Assembly: GCA_001586965.3 (NCBI GenBank)
Contig: LUCW03000005.1
Span: 441,501-505,500, forward strand
Direction of reading: 5' to 3'
DNA: 64,000 nucleotides
Source of the DNA: Sphaeroforma sirkka
Lineage: Eukaryota > Opisthokonta > Ichthyosporea > Ichthyophonida
Position numbers and translations under genes: made by a program. Below are positions 35,690 through 46,397 of the stretch, piece by piece (position 1 is the first letter of the stretch; each line of letters begins with the position of its first letter). Below the pieces are notes generated by a model. It was given only the letters and a program-made list of their open reading frames with translations, was not told where the DNA came from and did not search any database.

Positions 35690-38153
35690 ATGAGAGTAAC
35701 TACCCGATCAGGCCGCTCCGAGGAGGTGCGCTTCGACGCCATCAAGGACCGCATCACGGAGGTCCAGCGCCTCGCGGGCTGCGAGGACGTCGACGTCGAT
35801 CTCGTGGTCAAGAAGACCATCGATGCGCTCAAGGACGGCATCACCACGCAGGAGCTGGACCTCATCAGCGCCCGCATCGCGTCCAACCTCATCATTGTGT
35901 CGCCGCAGTACGACGACATGGCCCGGTACATCACCGTGGACAACATCCACCGTGACACGTCGCCATCGCTGCTGGACACCTACTCGGGGCTGGCAGACGC
36001 GGGCATTGTGTCCGCGGCCTTCTACGCGCTCGTCGTGGCCCACGAGCCGGCGCTCAGCGCTATGCTGGACTACTCGCGGGACCACCTGTTTGACTTCTTT
36101 GGCATCACCACGGCCAAGAAGTCGTACCTGCTCAAGGACCGGGCCCAGAACACGGTCGAGCGCCCAGCGCACATGTACCTGCGTGTGGCGCTGGCGTGTC
36201 ACACGGACGACCTGGACTCGGTCCAGGAGCTGTACGACGCGCTGTCCACGAAGCGGTGCACACTGGCGTCGCCGGCACTGTTCAACTCTGGTACCTGCTA
36301 CGAGCAGCTGTCGTCGTGCTTCCTGCTGGGCATGGCGGACTCGCTCACGGGCATCTACGAGACGCTGACGGACTGTGCGCAGATCTCCAAGCGGGCCGGC
36401 GGCATCGGGCTGTCGGTGGGGCGGATCCGCGGTGCCGGCTCGGCGATCCGCGGCACCAACGGGACGAGCTCGGGAGTGATGCCGCTGCTCAAGAGCCTCA
36501 ATGCCACGGCTACTCACATTGATCAGGGCGGGAACCGCAAGGGATCGGTGGCGGTGTACATGGAGCCGTGGCACACCGACATCATGGCCTTCCTGGACGC
36601 ACGGCTGCCGCACGGCGACGACAGCATCCGGGCCCGGGACCTGTTCTATGGGCTGTGGGTGCCGGACCTGTTCATGCGACGGGCCAAGGAGCGCGCGAAC
36701 TGGTCGCTGTTCTGCCCCGACACCTGCCGCGACCTCACGGACCTGCACGGGGCCGCGTTCGACGCACGGTACGCCGAGTACGAGGCGGACCCGTTCATCA
36801 AGCGCACGGTGGTCTCGGCCCGCGACGTGGTCATGAAGATCATCAGCACCCAGACGCAGACGGGGATGCCGTACATGGTCTTCAAGGACGCCGTCAACAG
36901 CAAGAATAACCAGGAGTATATGGGCACCATCACAAACTCGAACCTGTGTGCGGAGATCTGCGAGTACTCGGGCCCCGACACAGTGGCGAGCTGCAACCTG
37001 GCGAGCATCTCGCTGCCGGCCCACCTGGTGGACGGGGTGTTTGACGAGACGGCGTTCGCGCGCACGGTGCGCACGCTCGTGACGGCCCTCGACAAGAACA
37101 TTGGCCACAACCGGTTCCCGGTGGACAAGACCGTCGAGGTGACGCTGGGCTCGCGGCCGCTGGGGGTCGGCATCCAGGGCCTGGCGGACGCGTATGCGCA
37201 GCTGCGGGTACCGTTCGACTCGCCGGCGGCCCGGGAGCTCAACAAGACGGTCTTCCGGGCGCTGTACTACCACGCGGTAGACACGAGCATCGACCTCAAC
37301 GGGAACCAGGGACCAGAGCCGAAGGGCAAGTGGTGCCCGAACCACTCGCCGCTGGTGCGCGAGGGACGCCTGCAGCCGGACGCGTGGGCCAAGGCGGACT
37401 ATGGGTCGGTGCACGACTGGGCGGCGCTGCGGGCCAAGGCCATGGCGCGGGGGCTGCGCAACTCGCTGCTGGTGGCGCAGATGCCGACGGCGTCGACGTC
37501 GGCACTGCTGGGCAACACGGAGTCCGTGGAGCCGCTGAACTCAAACATGTACGTGCGGCGCACGCAGTCGGGGGAGTTCTACCGAGTCAACAAGCACATG
37601 ATCCAGGCCCTGACCGAGATGGGACTGTGGGACGCGGCGCTGCGCGACGAGCTTGAGCGGAATGCAGGTATGTAGTTTTTGTGCAGTTTGGTCTGTGTAG
37701 TTTGGTCTGTGTAGTCGCCCTTCTCTTGTGCTGTGCTTGCTATGCCATACTAACCCATTGCCCCTCACCCCCACAGGTAGTGTGCAGGACATTGCTCGTA
37801 TCCCGGAGCCGGTGCGCGAGGTGTACAAGACGTGCTGGGAGATTGGCCCCGGGGAGCTGATCCAGCAGGCGGCGGACCGGGGGCCCTTTGTGTGCCAGTC
37901 GCAGTCGCTGAACCTGTTCTACAAGACGCCCAATGTGACGCAGATGGTGCAGTCAATGTTTGGGGCCTGGGACCGCGGCCTCAAGACGGGGAGCTACTAC
38001 ACCCGGCTGATGCCGGGAGCGTCGGCGCAGAACTTTGGGCTCGCCGCCGAGGCGCAGGGCCAGGGCGAGGGCCAGGGTGCCGGGGCACAGGGCGGCGCGC
38101 CTCGCCTGGGGGTGGTGTGCACCGAGCTGGTGTGCGAGAGCTGCAGTGGTTAA
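35690..38153 (+). CDS. Ribonucleotide reductase large subunit (class I, R1), spliced
   Basis: Reduces ribonucleoside diphosphates to deoxy forms for viral replication. Exons 35690-37667 and 37777-38153 give about 784 residues, the usual R1 length. An N-terminal ATP-cone is seen (residues 1-90). Redox and active-site residues are present: SSCFLL (about 210), NLCAEIC (about 418, thiyl Cys and Glu), SCNLASI (about 435) and a C-terminal CESC pair that shuttles electrons. GNRKGSVAVYMEPWH and MPTASTSALLGNTES are strongly conserved blocks. Exon 2 begins GSVQDIARIPEPVREVYKT, standard in R1. The AC-rich leader before ATG 35690 supports this start. The small subunit is not in the window. Confidence 0.96.
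37668..37776 (+). other. Spliceosomal intron, RNR gene (109 nt, phase 1)
   Basis: Donor GCAG|GTATGT at 37668, branch point TACTAAC at 37748-37754, pyrimidine-rich CCCCTCACCCCCACAG acceptor ending at 37776. All three match the yeast-like optimum. Joining restores a codon for Gly and the expected R1 C-terminus. The intron is T-rich with a repeated TGTGTAGTTTGGTC. Confidence 0.93.
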
Positions 38154-38186
38154 ACAACTATTTTTTTATGAATAAAGCAAATCAAA

Positions 38187-38543
38187 ATGTATCGTTGGGG
38201 TCTCATATACACAACACAGATTTTGTCCTTTCTAGCGTTCTCCTACGGGTACTTGCAGATGCACATGGTGGTGGCTGTTATGTTCATTGCCATTCCGTTC
38301 ATGCTGCTGATCCCACTGATTGCCTATGCACTACTGAAACTCCCGTTGACAGTAGCGGCCGCGGTGCCGGTGTCACTGGGTGTGGTCAGCATGTACCGCG
38401 TTGCAACGCGGTCTGACGACCTCCATAGCGGGGAGGTGTTTGCGGTGGAGAAGGAGAGCAAGCCCGCGATGTACCTGGGTACGGTGGTGGGAGTTCTGCT
38501 GTTTATGCTGATGCTCAAGTACGGGTACACGGAAGACTACTAG
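38187..38543 (+). CDS. Multi-pass membrane protein, unknown
   Basis: Protein of 118 residues with four hydrophobic segments (about 5-22, 27-50, 51-68 and 93-110). It contains a short polar loop (RVATRSDDLHSGEVFAVEKESK) between the third and fourth. It ends in a charged KYGYTEDY tail. Likely a virion or factory membrane protein. No family recognised. It begins 33 nt after the RNR stop, on the same strand. Confidence 0.65.
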   Translation: MYRWGLIYTTQILSFLAFSYGYLQMHMVVAVMFIAIPFMLLIPLIAYALLKLPLTVAAAVPVSLGVVSMYRVATRSDDLHSGEVFAVEKESKPAMYLGTVVGVLLFMLMLKYGYTEDY

Positions 38544-38696
38544 CAACATTGTGCAAAGTTAACACCAATGAATGATTAAAACTGAATTTGAAGCGCACGC
38601 CAAAAGGCAATCAATCCTGAGAATAATTGTTTTGCATGACAAAAAGCAAAGGAGCACACAAAGTTTAGCACACACAGTTTAACATTGAGCAAAAGG

Positions 38697-39566
38697 ATGG
38701 AGACACTGCCACCCGAGGTCCTGCAGGACCGTGTGTATGCGAACCTGAACGCGGGCGACCGACAGCAGCTGCGACAGGTGTTGCCCAAGGCCCATAAGAA
38801 GATGAGCGGCGACGACGACGCCCTGGACAGGTTCCTGCAGAACGGGGAGATGAGCTTCTCGCGCCCGTACGCCCTGACACACGTGGTGCACGAGCTCCGC
38901 CACGAGATGCAAAAGGAGAACCTCCTGCGACGATACCTCCTGTCGTGCACGGGGTGCCAGACGTCGACACTGCCCTCGTACGGTTACGATCCAACGCTGA
39001 GCGTCCCCGAGTTCCTGAAGATAGAGTCCTTGCCGCGACGCAACGCAGACCCGGTCAGATTCGGGGACCTGCGAGTAATCATGAGAAAGGGCACGGTCAA
39101 GCACGTCCATTTGGAGTGGGAGTTTGACCTGAGACACCTGCTCGCGGGTGCGGGGAGCATCACGTCCATGCGCCTCGACGGACCGAGCTCTGAGAGCCTG
39201 GAGCTCCTGGAGAAATTTGAACACTTAAAGTTTGTCTCGCTGTACAACGCACACAGGAGTGGGGATATAGAGAGCCTGAGGCTGCCTTCGTCTCTGCGAT
39301 TTCTGGGCATCTTCCAGTTGCCAGAGACGGCGCCGAAGAATGTGACTAATCTGTACATGGTAAACACGGTTGTGCCGGTCAGCCGGGCCACACAGGAGAA
39401 CTGGAGGAAGGTGAGCCCGCGGGTGCAGTTCGTGGTCACAGATGCCGAAGAGCTGGCAGAGGCGGACGGAACAATCAGGGATGATAACCTGATGTGGTAC
39501 GAGTACGATGTGTTTGCACGCAAGGCTATGAAATACCTCAAGTTCCCGCTCAATGTAAAATTCTAA
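38697..39566 (+). CDS. F-box-like/LRR protein
   Basis: Protein of 289 residues from ATG 38697. The start METLPPEVLQDRVYANLNAGD resembles the L-P-x-E-(V/L) opening of F-box motifs. The C-terminal half has LRR-like periodicity (SLELLEKFEHLKFVSLYN, IESLRLPSSLRFLGIFQLP, NVTNLYMVNTVV). F-box/LRR proteins of large DNA viruses recruit host SCF ubiquitin ligases; that role is possible here but the F-box match is loose. Related in style to the LRR protein at 19974. Confidence 0.6.
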   Translation: METLPPEVLQDRVYANLNAGDRQQLRQVLPKAHKKMSGDDDALDRFLQNGEMSFSRPYALTHVVHELRHEMQKENLLRRYLLSCTGCQTSTLPSYGYDPTLSVPEFLKIESLPRRNADPVRFGDLRVIMRKGTVKHVHLEWEFDLRHLLAGAGSITSMRLDGPSSESLELLEKFEHLKFVSLYNAHRSGDIESLRLPSSLRFLGIFQLPETAPKNVTNLYMVNTVVPVSRATQENWRKVSPRVQFVVTDAEELAEADGTIRDDNLMWYEYDVFARKAMKYLKFPLNVKF

Positions 39567-39704
39567 TAATAAATTGAAGACGGCGTCAATACTAACAATT
39601 CGATTCCGAATTGGGGGTTACTGTAAATCGATAGGCGATTAGTATACATATTTACGATGCTATGATTTGAAATAACTGAAACGATAAACGCGGTTACCCT
39701 AACC

Positions 39705-39898
39705 CCCTCTAGTGTTTCACACTAAACCCCCCTAGTGTAGAACACTAACCCCCCCCCTAGTGTAGAACACTACCCCCCCCTAGTGTAGAACACTAACCCC
39801 CCCTAGTGTAGAACACTAACCCCCCTAGTGTAGAACACTAACCCCCCTAGTGTAGAACACTAACCCCCCTAGTGTAGAACACTAACCACCCTAGTGAA
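39705..39898. repeat. 22-bp hairpin repeat, about 9 copies
   Basis: Unit CCCCCTAGTGTAGAACACTAA. Each unit contains TAGTGT-AGA-ACACTA, a perfect 6-bp stem with a three-base loop. C-run length varies from 4 to 7. It lies upstream of the third GIY-YIG gene. Between 39567 and 40000 no gene is seen. Confidence 0.88.
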
Positions 39899-40000
39899 TG
39901 AAAAAAAAAATCGAAATCAATATTCTCATTCACGAACCTTATGTTGCAACAAATATTGTTCTACAATATCAGTAATTACAAAAAAAAAACCCCTAAAACA

Positions 40001-41134
40001 ATGTTGCCTACCACTGAAGAAGTCACCTGCGACTGGCGCGTCATCGACAAATGCCCCCCACGGATCGACACTGAGGCCAATGGAGATATTGGACTTTCTT
40101 CGATCCATGTCGTTGGTGATCGCACTGTGGCGGGGACGTTCTTTAGTGCTAAGGGAGTCGCGGAATTGGTGGGTGTTGCATATGCACAGAGTGTGTACAA
40201 TGTGACCCCAAACGAACACCGGGTTAAAATTAAGCTCAACAACACCTGGACAGTATTCCTTGACACTATTGGCTTGATGATGTACCTAATGTCCAACAAG
40301 CGTGGACGCCAGACCGTGTATATCCAGTGGACGATGGATATCATCACTGCCTACTCTACGAATGATGTTGCAAAAATCCAGGAGCTCGTCAAGCCCATGC
40401 TCCAGGTAACCCTGGAGTCTAGAGGCATCTCGACCATTGAGAGCGGCGTCTACATGATATACATTGGCAAGGTCGGAGACCTCAAGCACCTCTGCACCAC
40501 CCTACCATCGACCTGCGCTGACGCAGACGATGTCTACAAATATGGCCGCTCTGACAACGTACATCGTCGCATGGGGGAGCACGGACTCACCTTTAAGAAT
40601 GCAGACCTCAAGTATGCCGTCTACATTGCGCCCCACCTGGTGAGCGCAGCCGAGAAGGCGGTCTCTGCACTGATCACTGGCCACTCGGCGGCGACCAGAT
40701 TCCCCATAAACAAGCACCGCGAGGTCTTCTCTGTGCCAGCCTCGATGGCCGAGTCTCTGCTGGACGAGGTGGTGTACACATGCCGCCAAGTCTCGGTCAA
40801 TGGCCTCGAAACAGAGAAACAGCTTGCCGCCGAGCTGGAGCGAGTGAAGGAAAACGCCATCGCCAGCGCCAAGCTACAGGAGAAGGAGCGAGCCACAGAG
40901 GCCAAGCACGCCAGCCAGATCGCCGAAATGGCTGCTCGGGAGATTGAACGTCTCCAGTCGGAACTCGCCAATGCCCGCAGAGCCTCAGAGGAAGCACGCA
41001 AAGTTGCTGAAGAGGCCCTCAAGGTTTCCGAAGAGGCCCGCCGGGATCTGGACCAGAGACTCGCTGCATCCCAGGCGCAGGTCATTGAGCTCGCGATGCA
41101 GGCCCCGGCGCGTAAGCGAGCCCGAAAGGCCTAG
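40001..41134 (+). CDS. MSV199/KilA-N-like + GIY-YIG + coiled-coil protein
   Basis: Protein of 377 residues, closest to the paralogue at 7704: both begin with a W-R-(I/V)-I-(E/D)-(Q/K)-C-P-P segment and IHVVGDR. The GIY-YIG-like part shows SGVYMIYIGKVGDL, YKYGRSDNVHRRMGEH and KHREVFSVPASM. The coiled coil is Ala/Glu-rich (ERLQSELANARRASEEARK) with internal repetition of the EEA(R/L)K pattern. It ends PARKRARKA, basic. I start at ATG 40001, after an A-tract (39980-39989) that is probably promoter. The close pair 7704/40001 suggests a recent duplication. Confidence 0.82.
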   Translation: MLPTTEEVTCDWRVIDKCPPRIDTEANGDIGLSSIHVVGDRTVAGTFFSAKGVAELVGVAYAQSVYNVTPNEHRVKIKLNNTWTVFLDTIGLMMYLMSNKRGRQTVYIQWTMDIITAYSTNDVAKIQELVKPMLQVTLESRGISTIESGVYMIYIGKVGDLKHLCTTLPSTCADADDVYKYGRSDNVHRRMGEHGLTFKNADLKYAVYIAPHLVSAAEKAVSALITGHSAATRFPINKHREVFSVPASMAESLLDEVVYTCRQVSVNGLETEKQLAAELERVKENAIASAKLQEKERATEAKHASQIAEMAAREIERLQSELANARRASEEARKVAEEALKVSEEARRDLDQRLAASQAQVIELAMQAPARKRARKA

Positions 41135-41223
41135 GCTGTCTCGACACTACAAAAATAACATAAAAATAAAAATAATTGATAATATTTTTATTTTTCTATT
41201 ACTACTCCCCCCGCTAAAAAAAC

Positions 41224-41394
41224 CTACTCGATCTTGACGGGTTCCTCAACCACTGCAATGGCCTTGCCGCCCTTGCCGCCGCCGCCGCCCCCTCTGGCAT
41301 TTAGTATGGCCAGTATAAATGATCCAAAGGCCGAGCAAAAGATGCCAATGGTAAAGATGAGGATCCAGTTGGTGGGTGCAGATTCGTCACTCAT
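41224..41394 (-). CDS. Small single-span membrane protein
   Basis: Protein of 56 residues: short polar start (MSDESAPTN), one hydrophobic segment (WILIFTIGIFCSAFGSFILA, about residues 10-30), then a Gly/Lys-rich loop and an acidic end EEPVKIE. An A/T-rich promoter region lies above 41394. Small single-span proteins are common in giant-virus membranes. No family recognised. Confidence 0.55.
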   Translation of the reverse strand: MSDESAPTNWILIFTIGIFCSAFGSFILAILNARGGGGGGKGGKAIAVVEEPVKIE

Positions 41395-41486
41395 AATGTT
41401 TATTTCCCTGTTGTTTCGTATACACTAAAGTGTTTTAAACCAAAAAAAAAAAGGGCTTAAACGAGGGCGGGGCTTAACAAAAAAAA

Positions 41487-43778
41487 ATGGACTTTAATGC
41501 AATCCTCTACGAATACGAGGGGAACCCGGTTGTCACGTACCATGTCTGGCTAATGCTCGACAGCCTGATGGACAGTGGGGAGCTGGCGGCGCACCTGTAC
41601 CCCAAGTATACCGCCAGCGCCGTGCGGGCCATCGAGAACGAGCCGCACGCCGCGACGGGGAACACAGTGCTTTCTGTGGTGCTGAAGATGGTTTGTGCTA
41701 TGGAGTTCGCGTTTGAGAGTGCTGCGGAGGCAACGGCGCTGTTCACGGCCGTCTACGGGAAGGTGGGGTGCTGGGACGCCGGGCTGGCCTGGGGTATCCT
41801 CGAGAGGGTCTCGGGGGCGAGCACGCGCGAGGACGTAGTTGGCCTGGGGGTAGAGGGCCACCTGCTGACGTGCGAGCTTGTGGTGTTGGCGCCGGTGATC
41901 AACACGACGACGGCTCTGCAGCCGCAGCTGGACGACTCAACGGTGAGGGGCACCGTGGCCCGCGTGCTGGGGCCGAGCTGTGGGGCGGCGGCGGCGCCGG
42001 CGGCGCTGCAGGCGGTCGTGGAGTTGGTGGCGAGGTACAATGCCGCGCATACACTAGAGGACATGGCGCTGGTGGAGTGTCTGTTTGCAACTGACCGGGC
42101 TGGCGGGCACTTTGAGCAGAGCGAGACGTGGAGTCTGGTGGCGACCATGGCCAGCTGTAGCCCCGAGTACTATGCGCGAGTGTGGGCCCTGGGGGCGCTG
42201 GACGAAGCGCAGCGGGTGCTGGAGGGACCGAGGGGGGACCTGCAGCTGGTGTACGGGGTGCTGGTGGCCGTGCACCTGTACTCCGGCGTGTACCGCCGTG
42301 AGGTGGCCGCGCACGGGGCGTTTACGTGCATTGTCAACGACCTGCTGGAGCGGTTTGTCGACAGTGCCCCGGAGCTGGACCAGCTCGTGTGGATGATCGT
42401 CCGGAACGTGGTGTGCGGCGGCGACGACGACGGGCCGGTGGTGGGCCGGGAGATGGCAAAGGCCATCTCGGAGGGGGTGCCCAGCCATGTGGACCGGTCC
42501 GACGTGGCAGAGCCTGTGTTCGAGACGGCCACGGCGCTGGTGCGGCAGTACCGGTTTGACCTGCAGGGCGAGATGCAGTGTGTGCTGCCGGCGATCCACG
42601 CGAGCCTGCCCGGACTGATGGCGGGCGGAGGCGAGGGCATGGGGCGGGCACTGACGGGCCTGCTTGATGAGCTGGTCGAGGGGACGGCGTACCAGGCACA
42701 GTTTGTAGAGTACTTTGTAGAGGCTCGTGTGGTGGAGGCCAGTGTGGTGGTGTTTGTGGGGCGGGGAGTGGAATGCGGGGTGCCGGTGCCCGGGCAGGCG
42801 GTGGCGACGTACGCGAGCGGCGTGTTGGACGGGCTGTACGGACGGGCACGGGCGGCTGGGGGCTTGGGGTGTGGCAGGCGTGGCCAGGGGGAGGCGGAGG
42901 CGGAGCTGGCGGCCATGACGATGCTGGTGGGGTCTGCGGCCACGCTCGAGACCATTGCAGGGTACGTGAACGAGTGCGTGGGGCTGGGAAGCGAGACGGC
43001 GGTGGTCATGGTTGCGTGGACGGGACTGGCCGGGGCCTGGGAGGCACCGTGTGGGCAGGGGGCGCTGGCCGAGTGTGTGGTTGTGGAGCTGCTGCGGAGC
43101 GCCGGGACTACACTGGAGCGGCTGGCGGCGGAGGGGGAGGCGACAGGGGGTGCGCAGACCGTGTGGCGAGCCATAGCCCTGGTGGTGGGCGCGCACCCGA
43201 TCTGGCCGGGGCTACGAGGGGCGCGTGGCGTGTGCGTTCGGCAAGGGTGACATGGACAGCTCGACGGCGCTGAGCCTGGTGGACACGTACATGGTGTGTA
43301 GTCGGGGCGGCAGCGGCGGGGTTTGGGTCGTGGAGGTGCTGATTGGGGTGCTGCAGGGAGCTGGTGGACTCCCGCATGGCAGGAGGGGACATGCTGGAGG
43401 ATGCGCTGAGCAAGCTGAGCAGACAATGGGGGGGACAGGGGTGTGGAGAGGATGCTGACGGTGACAAGCGCGGCGATGCTCGGGGGTGTGCTGTGCGAGG
43501 TGCTGGACATGGGCTCTGAGCGGCTGGGCGGGTGCGCGAGCACGGCGGTGATCAGAACGGTGGCGTGGACGGTGGTGGGACAGATGGAGTGGCACCATGC
43601 GGGGTCAAACGCAATGCTGGGCGAGTACGGGATCTGCGAGCTGCTGGAGAGCAACCTTGCGGAGGCGATGGAGACTGGGGCGCTGGGGCTGAAGGATTCC
43701 CTCTTCAAGGCGGCGTGGCGCCTGGGGTCGGAGAGCCAGAATCGGGAGAGGCTGGACTGTGTGCTGGCGCGGTTCTAG
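41487..43778 (+). CDS. Long helical protein, reading frame appears interrupted
   Basis: The first frame encodes 587 residues, and similar GC-rich coding character continues in other frames to a stop at 43778. The gene looks broken, with about two interruptions, unless the assembly is at fault in its G-rich runs. The protein is almost all helix, rich in Ala, Val and Glu, with no membrane segment and few charged clusters. I see ARM/HEAT-like hydrophobic periodicity but no recognised motif. In general character it resembles the gene at 55102. A 5' poly-A stretch precedes the ATG. Function unknown. Confidence 0.55.
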
Positions 43779-43797
43779 CCCCATCGACGAGAATGGG

Positions 43798-43848
43798 TAT
43801 AAAGCGGGCCAACTCATGTTTGGTGTGTTCACTTCTACACTCACACTA
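43798..43848 (+). promoter_or_regulatory. Viral promoter of the 43889 gene
   Basis: TATAAAG at 43798-43804 and TTCACTTCTACACTCACACT at 43829-43848, 31 nt apart start to start. The second element is identical to that before 32637. Confidence 0.7.
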
Positions 43849-43888
43849 TCCAGTTCAGATCAAATCAAATCAAGCATCGATCGCCACT

Positions 43889-44359
43889 ATGGACAACGAG
43901 GCCGAGATCCGTGAGCTGTTCAATGCCGTGCCGCGGATGATGGGGTTTGACAACATGCGACTAAACGCCTATTTCGAGAGCCACGAGGGGCCACCGGTGT
44001 CTGCGCTGAGGTTGGCCGAGAGTGTGGGTGACGAGGACCTCATCCAGTACTTGCAGTTCAAAATTGCAAATGACGTTCGCAACAACGAGGCGTGGCCCGA
44101 TGTGTTTGATGGCCTAACCCTGGACCAGGTGCTGGGGGTGTACGACAAGCTGGAGGTGTACACGCTTACGTATCCAGGGGCCCCGATGGCAGAGGAGGTG
44201 GCGGCGCTGGTTGCCGAGAACCACCATGGCGACACCAGCCTAGGCAGCGTTGCGGCGCTCAGAGCCAGGTTTACTGGGAAGTGTCGATTTTGCAGCTGTA
44301 GTATGATTCACGTCCAGAGACAGGCAGTGGAACCTCTTGTGTGTCAGCTTCCAAACTAA
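43889..44359 (+). CDS. Hypothetical helical protein with Cys pair
   Basis: Protein of 156 residues from ATG 43889. It is mainly helical with an acidic N-terminal half (NEAEIRELFNAVPRM, LRLAESVGDEDLIQYLQFK). Near the C-terminus it has KCRFCSCSM, a CxxCxC cluster that might bind metal. It has one of the clearest promoters in the window, so it is probably expressed. No family recognised. Its 3' end runs into the repeat array at 44365. Confidence 0.6.
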   Translation: MDNEAEIRELFNAVPRMMGFDNMRLNAYFESHEGPPVSALRLAESVGDEDLIQYLQFKIANDVRNNEAWPDVFDGLTLDQVLGVYDKLEVYTLTYPGAPMAEEVAALVAENHHGDTSLGSVAALRARFTGKCRFCSCSMIHVQRQAVEPLVCQLPN

Positions 44360-44364
44360 TAAAA

Positions 44365-45325
44365 AATCGGGTCATGTGTGTAGTACATTGCCAAAAGAAA
44401 TCGGGTCTAAAGCCAAAGTTATTGGGTCATGTGTGTAGTACAGTGCCAAAAGTATCGGGTCCAAAGCCAAAGTTATTGGGTCATGTGTGTAGTACAGTGC
44501 CAAAAAGTATCGGGTCTAAAGCCAAAGTTATTGGGTCATGTGTGTAGTACAGTGCCAAAAAGAATCGGGTCTAAAGCCAAAGTTATTGGGTCATGTGTGT
44601 AGTACAGTGCCAAAAAAGTATCGGGTCTAAAGCCAAAGTTATTGGGTCATGTGTGTAGTACAGTGCCAAAAAAGAATCAGGTCTAAAGCCAAAGTTATTG
44701 GGTCATGTGTGTAGTACAGTGCCAAAAAAAGTATCGGGTCTAAAGCCAAAGTTATTGGGTCATGTGTGTAGTACAGTGCCAAAAGAATCGGGTCTAAAGC
44801 CAAAGTTATTGGGTCATGTGTGTAGTACAATGCCAAAAAGAATCGGGTCTAAAGCCAAAGTTATTGGGTCATGTGTGTAGTACAGTGCCAAAAGTATCGG
44901 GTCTAAAGCCAAAGTTATTGGTCATGTGTGTAGTACAGTGCCAAAAGAATCGGGTCTAAAGCCAAAGTTATTGGGTCATGTGTGTAGTACAATGCCAAAA
45001 AGTATCGGGTCTAAAGCCAAAGTTATTGGGTCATGTGTGTAGTACACTGCCAAAAAGAATCGGGTCTAAAGCCAAAGTTATTGGGTCATGTGTGTTGTAC
45101 AATGCCAAAAAGAATCGGGTCTAAAGCCAAAGTTATTGGGTCACATATGTTGTACATTGCCAAAAAGAATCGGGATCTGTCCTGATTATTATTGGGTCAT
45201 GTGTGTAGTACATTGCCAAAAAGAATCGGGTCTAAAGCCAAAGTTATCGGGTCATGTGTGTAGTACATTGCCAAAACAAATCGGGTCTGTCCTGATTATT
45301 ATTGGGTCATGTGTGTAGTACAAGG
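44365..45325. repeat. About 55-bp tandem repeat, 16-17 copies
   Basis: Unit: GGGTCTAAAGCCAAAGTTAT, TGGGTCATGTGTGTAGTACA, GTGCCAAAAAGWATC. Period 53-58 bp, varying by A-run length. The last units change to CTGTCCTGATTATTATTGG. A related but distinct set lies at 58390-58590. No gene here. Confidence 0.92.
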
Positions 45326-45399
45326 GTAAAAAAAGAAAAATGAAATCATGTGTGAGACAGTAGTAGTAGTGGTAGGAAATTTCGCGAGTTTAAAAAGAC

Positions 45400-45501
45400 A
45401 TGAGTGCAAAGATAATAATTGGCATCATCGTCGGACTGATCCTAGGAGCACTTTTTGTTTTTAGCCTGAGTTCCTACGTGCTGCACCTTCGGGAAGGATA
45501 A
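45400..45501 (+). CDS. Tiny single-span membrane protein
   Basis: Protein of 33 residues, start MSAKIIIGIIVGLILGALFV, then a short polar end LHLREG. One membrane segment covers most of it. It is preceded by a TTTAAAAAG box (about 45389). Such mini-membrane proteins exist in poxviruses and other NCLDV. Confidence is limited by its size. Confidence 0.45.
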   Translation: MSAKIIIGIIVGLILGALFVFSLSSYVLHLREG

Positions 45502-45576
45502 ACTGAAAAATCGAAAACGAGAAACACACATAAACACAAACACATAAACACACAAACACACAAAACATTACCATAA

Positions 45577-46397
45577 ATGAATATCAACACCAAGGGCGTG
45601 TTTCTGCTGTTCGTGGAAACCAGCGAGCGGTTCTGGGACGTATGCGACACCCGGCCCCCGATCGGGCACCACATCTACAAGCTGGGGGTGAGCCACGACC
45701 TCCCCGGCCAGCTCGCCGAGGGCTTCCCGGGCACCGAGCTCGTGTACGCCGTGGCCGTCAACAGCGACCTTGTGGACGAGACGGAGCGTGCGGCACAGGA
45801 CATTGTGGCCAAGAGCGCCGCCAAGCCGTTCAACAGCCGCTCGTGGGGTGGGCTGTTCTCGGTCGATCCGCTCGCAGCCGACGCCCTGGTCGCCGACCTC
45901 AGGGCAACGGTCCGCGGGTACGCGGCCAAGAGCACCGTGTTCCGTGAGCTGGTGACAACCAACATCCGTCTGGAGATGGAGCTGATGGCCCTCAAGACTC
46001 GGTTGAATGTGGGTGTGGACGGGTTGATGGAGGGTTTAAACCCGGTATGCGAGGCGCTGGTCGGCGAGAGGATGGATGAGAGGATGAGCGAGGCCCTGCT
46101 GGGCGGCGCTGCGAGCCGGGGGTGTCGATCGACGAGGCCGCCGGCGGCGAGGCGGCTGTAGACACCCCGCCGGACGCAAGGGACGAGAAGATTGTGGAGC
46201 TAACAGACACACTGATACAGGCCAAGGACGACATGATTATCAGTCTGGAAAATGATGTGCGTGTGTGGCGCGAATCGTACGAAAAGCTTGCTGTGAAGCT
46301 GGAGGCGACCAACCGCCAGCTGATGGCGACGACGCTGCTGGTGCCACGCAAGTACAAGAAGAAGGGCGGGCTGTTTTCCTCTATGCCAGCGTTCTAG
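45577..46397 (+). CDS. GIY-YIG/T5orf172-like protein lacking the MSV199 part, frame interrupted
   Basis: The first frame gives 194 residues. GVFLLFVETSERFWDV, then HHIYKLGVSHDLPGQLAEGF and SWGGLFSVDPL, mirror the GIY, Y-x-G and last strand of the larger paralogues at 7704, 16892 and 40001. The catalytic Arg/His and Glu positions are changed, so it may be inactive. A coiled coil follows, and its C-terminal half (YEKLAVKLEATNRQLMAT, ending KYKKKGG) is read in a different frame. The gene appears to have about one break. It is preceded by a CACA-rich leader. A domain-loss relative of the family. Confidence 0.6.

Noticed and set aside
35708-37414. 568-codon frame antisense to RNR
   Set aside because: Shadow of the GC-rich sense gene; composition is Arg/Val/His-rich nonsense and the sense frame is a clear enzyme.
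42170-43708. 512-codon antisense frame (Ser/Pro/Thr-rich)
   Set aside because: Mirror of the helical protein gene; codon bias and low complexity argue against it.
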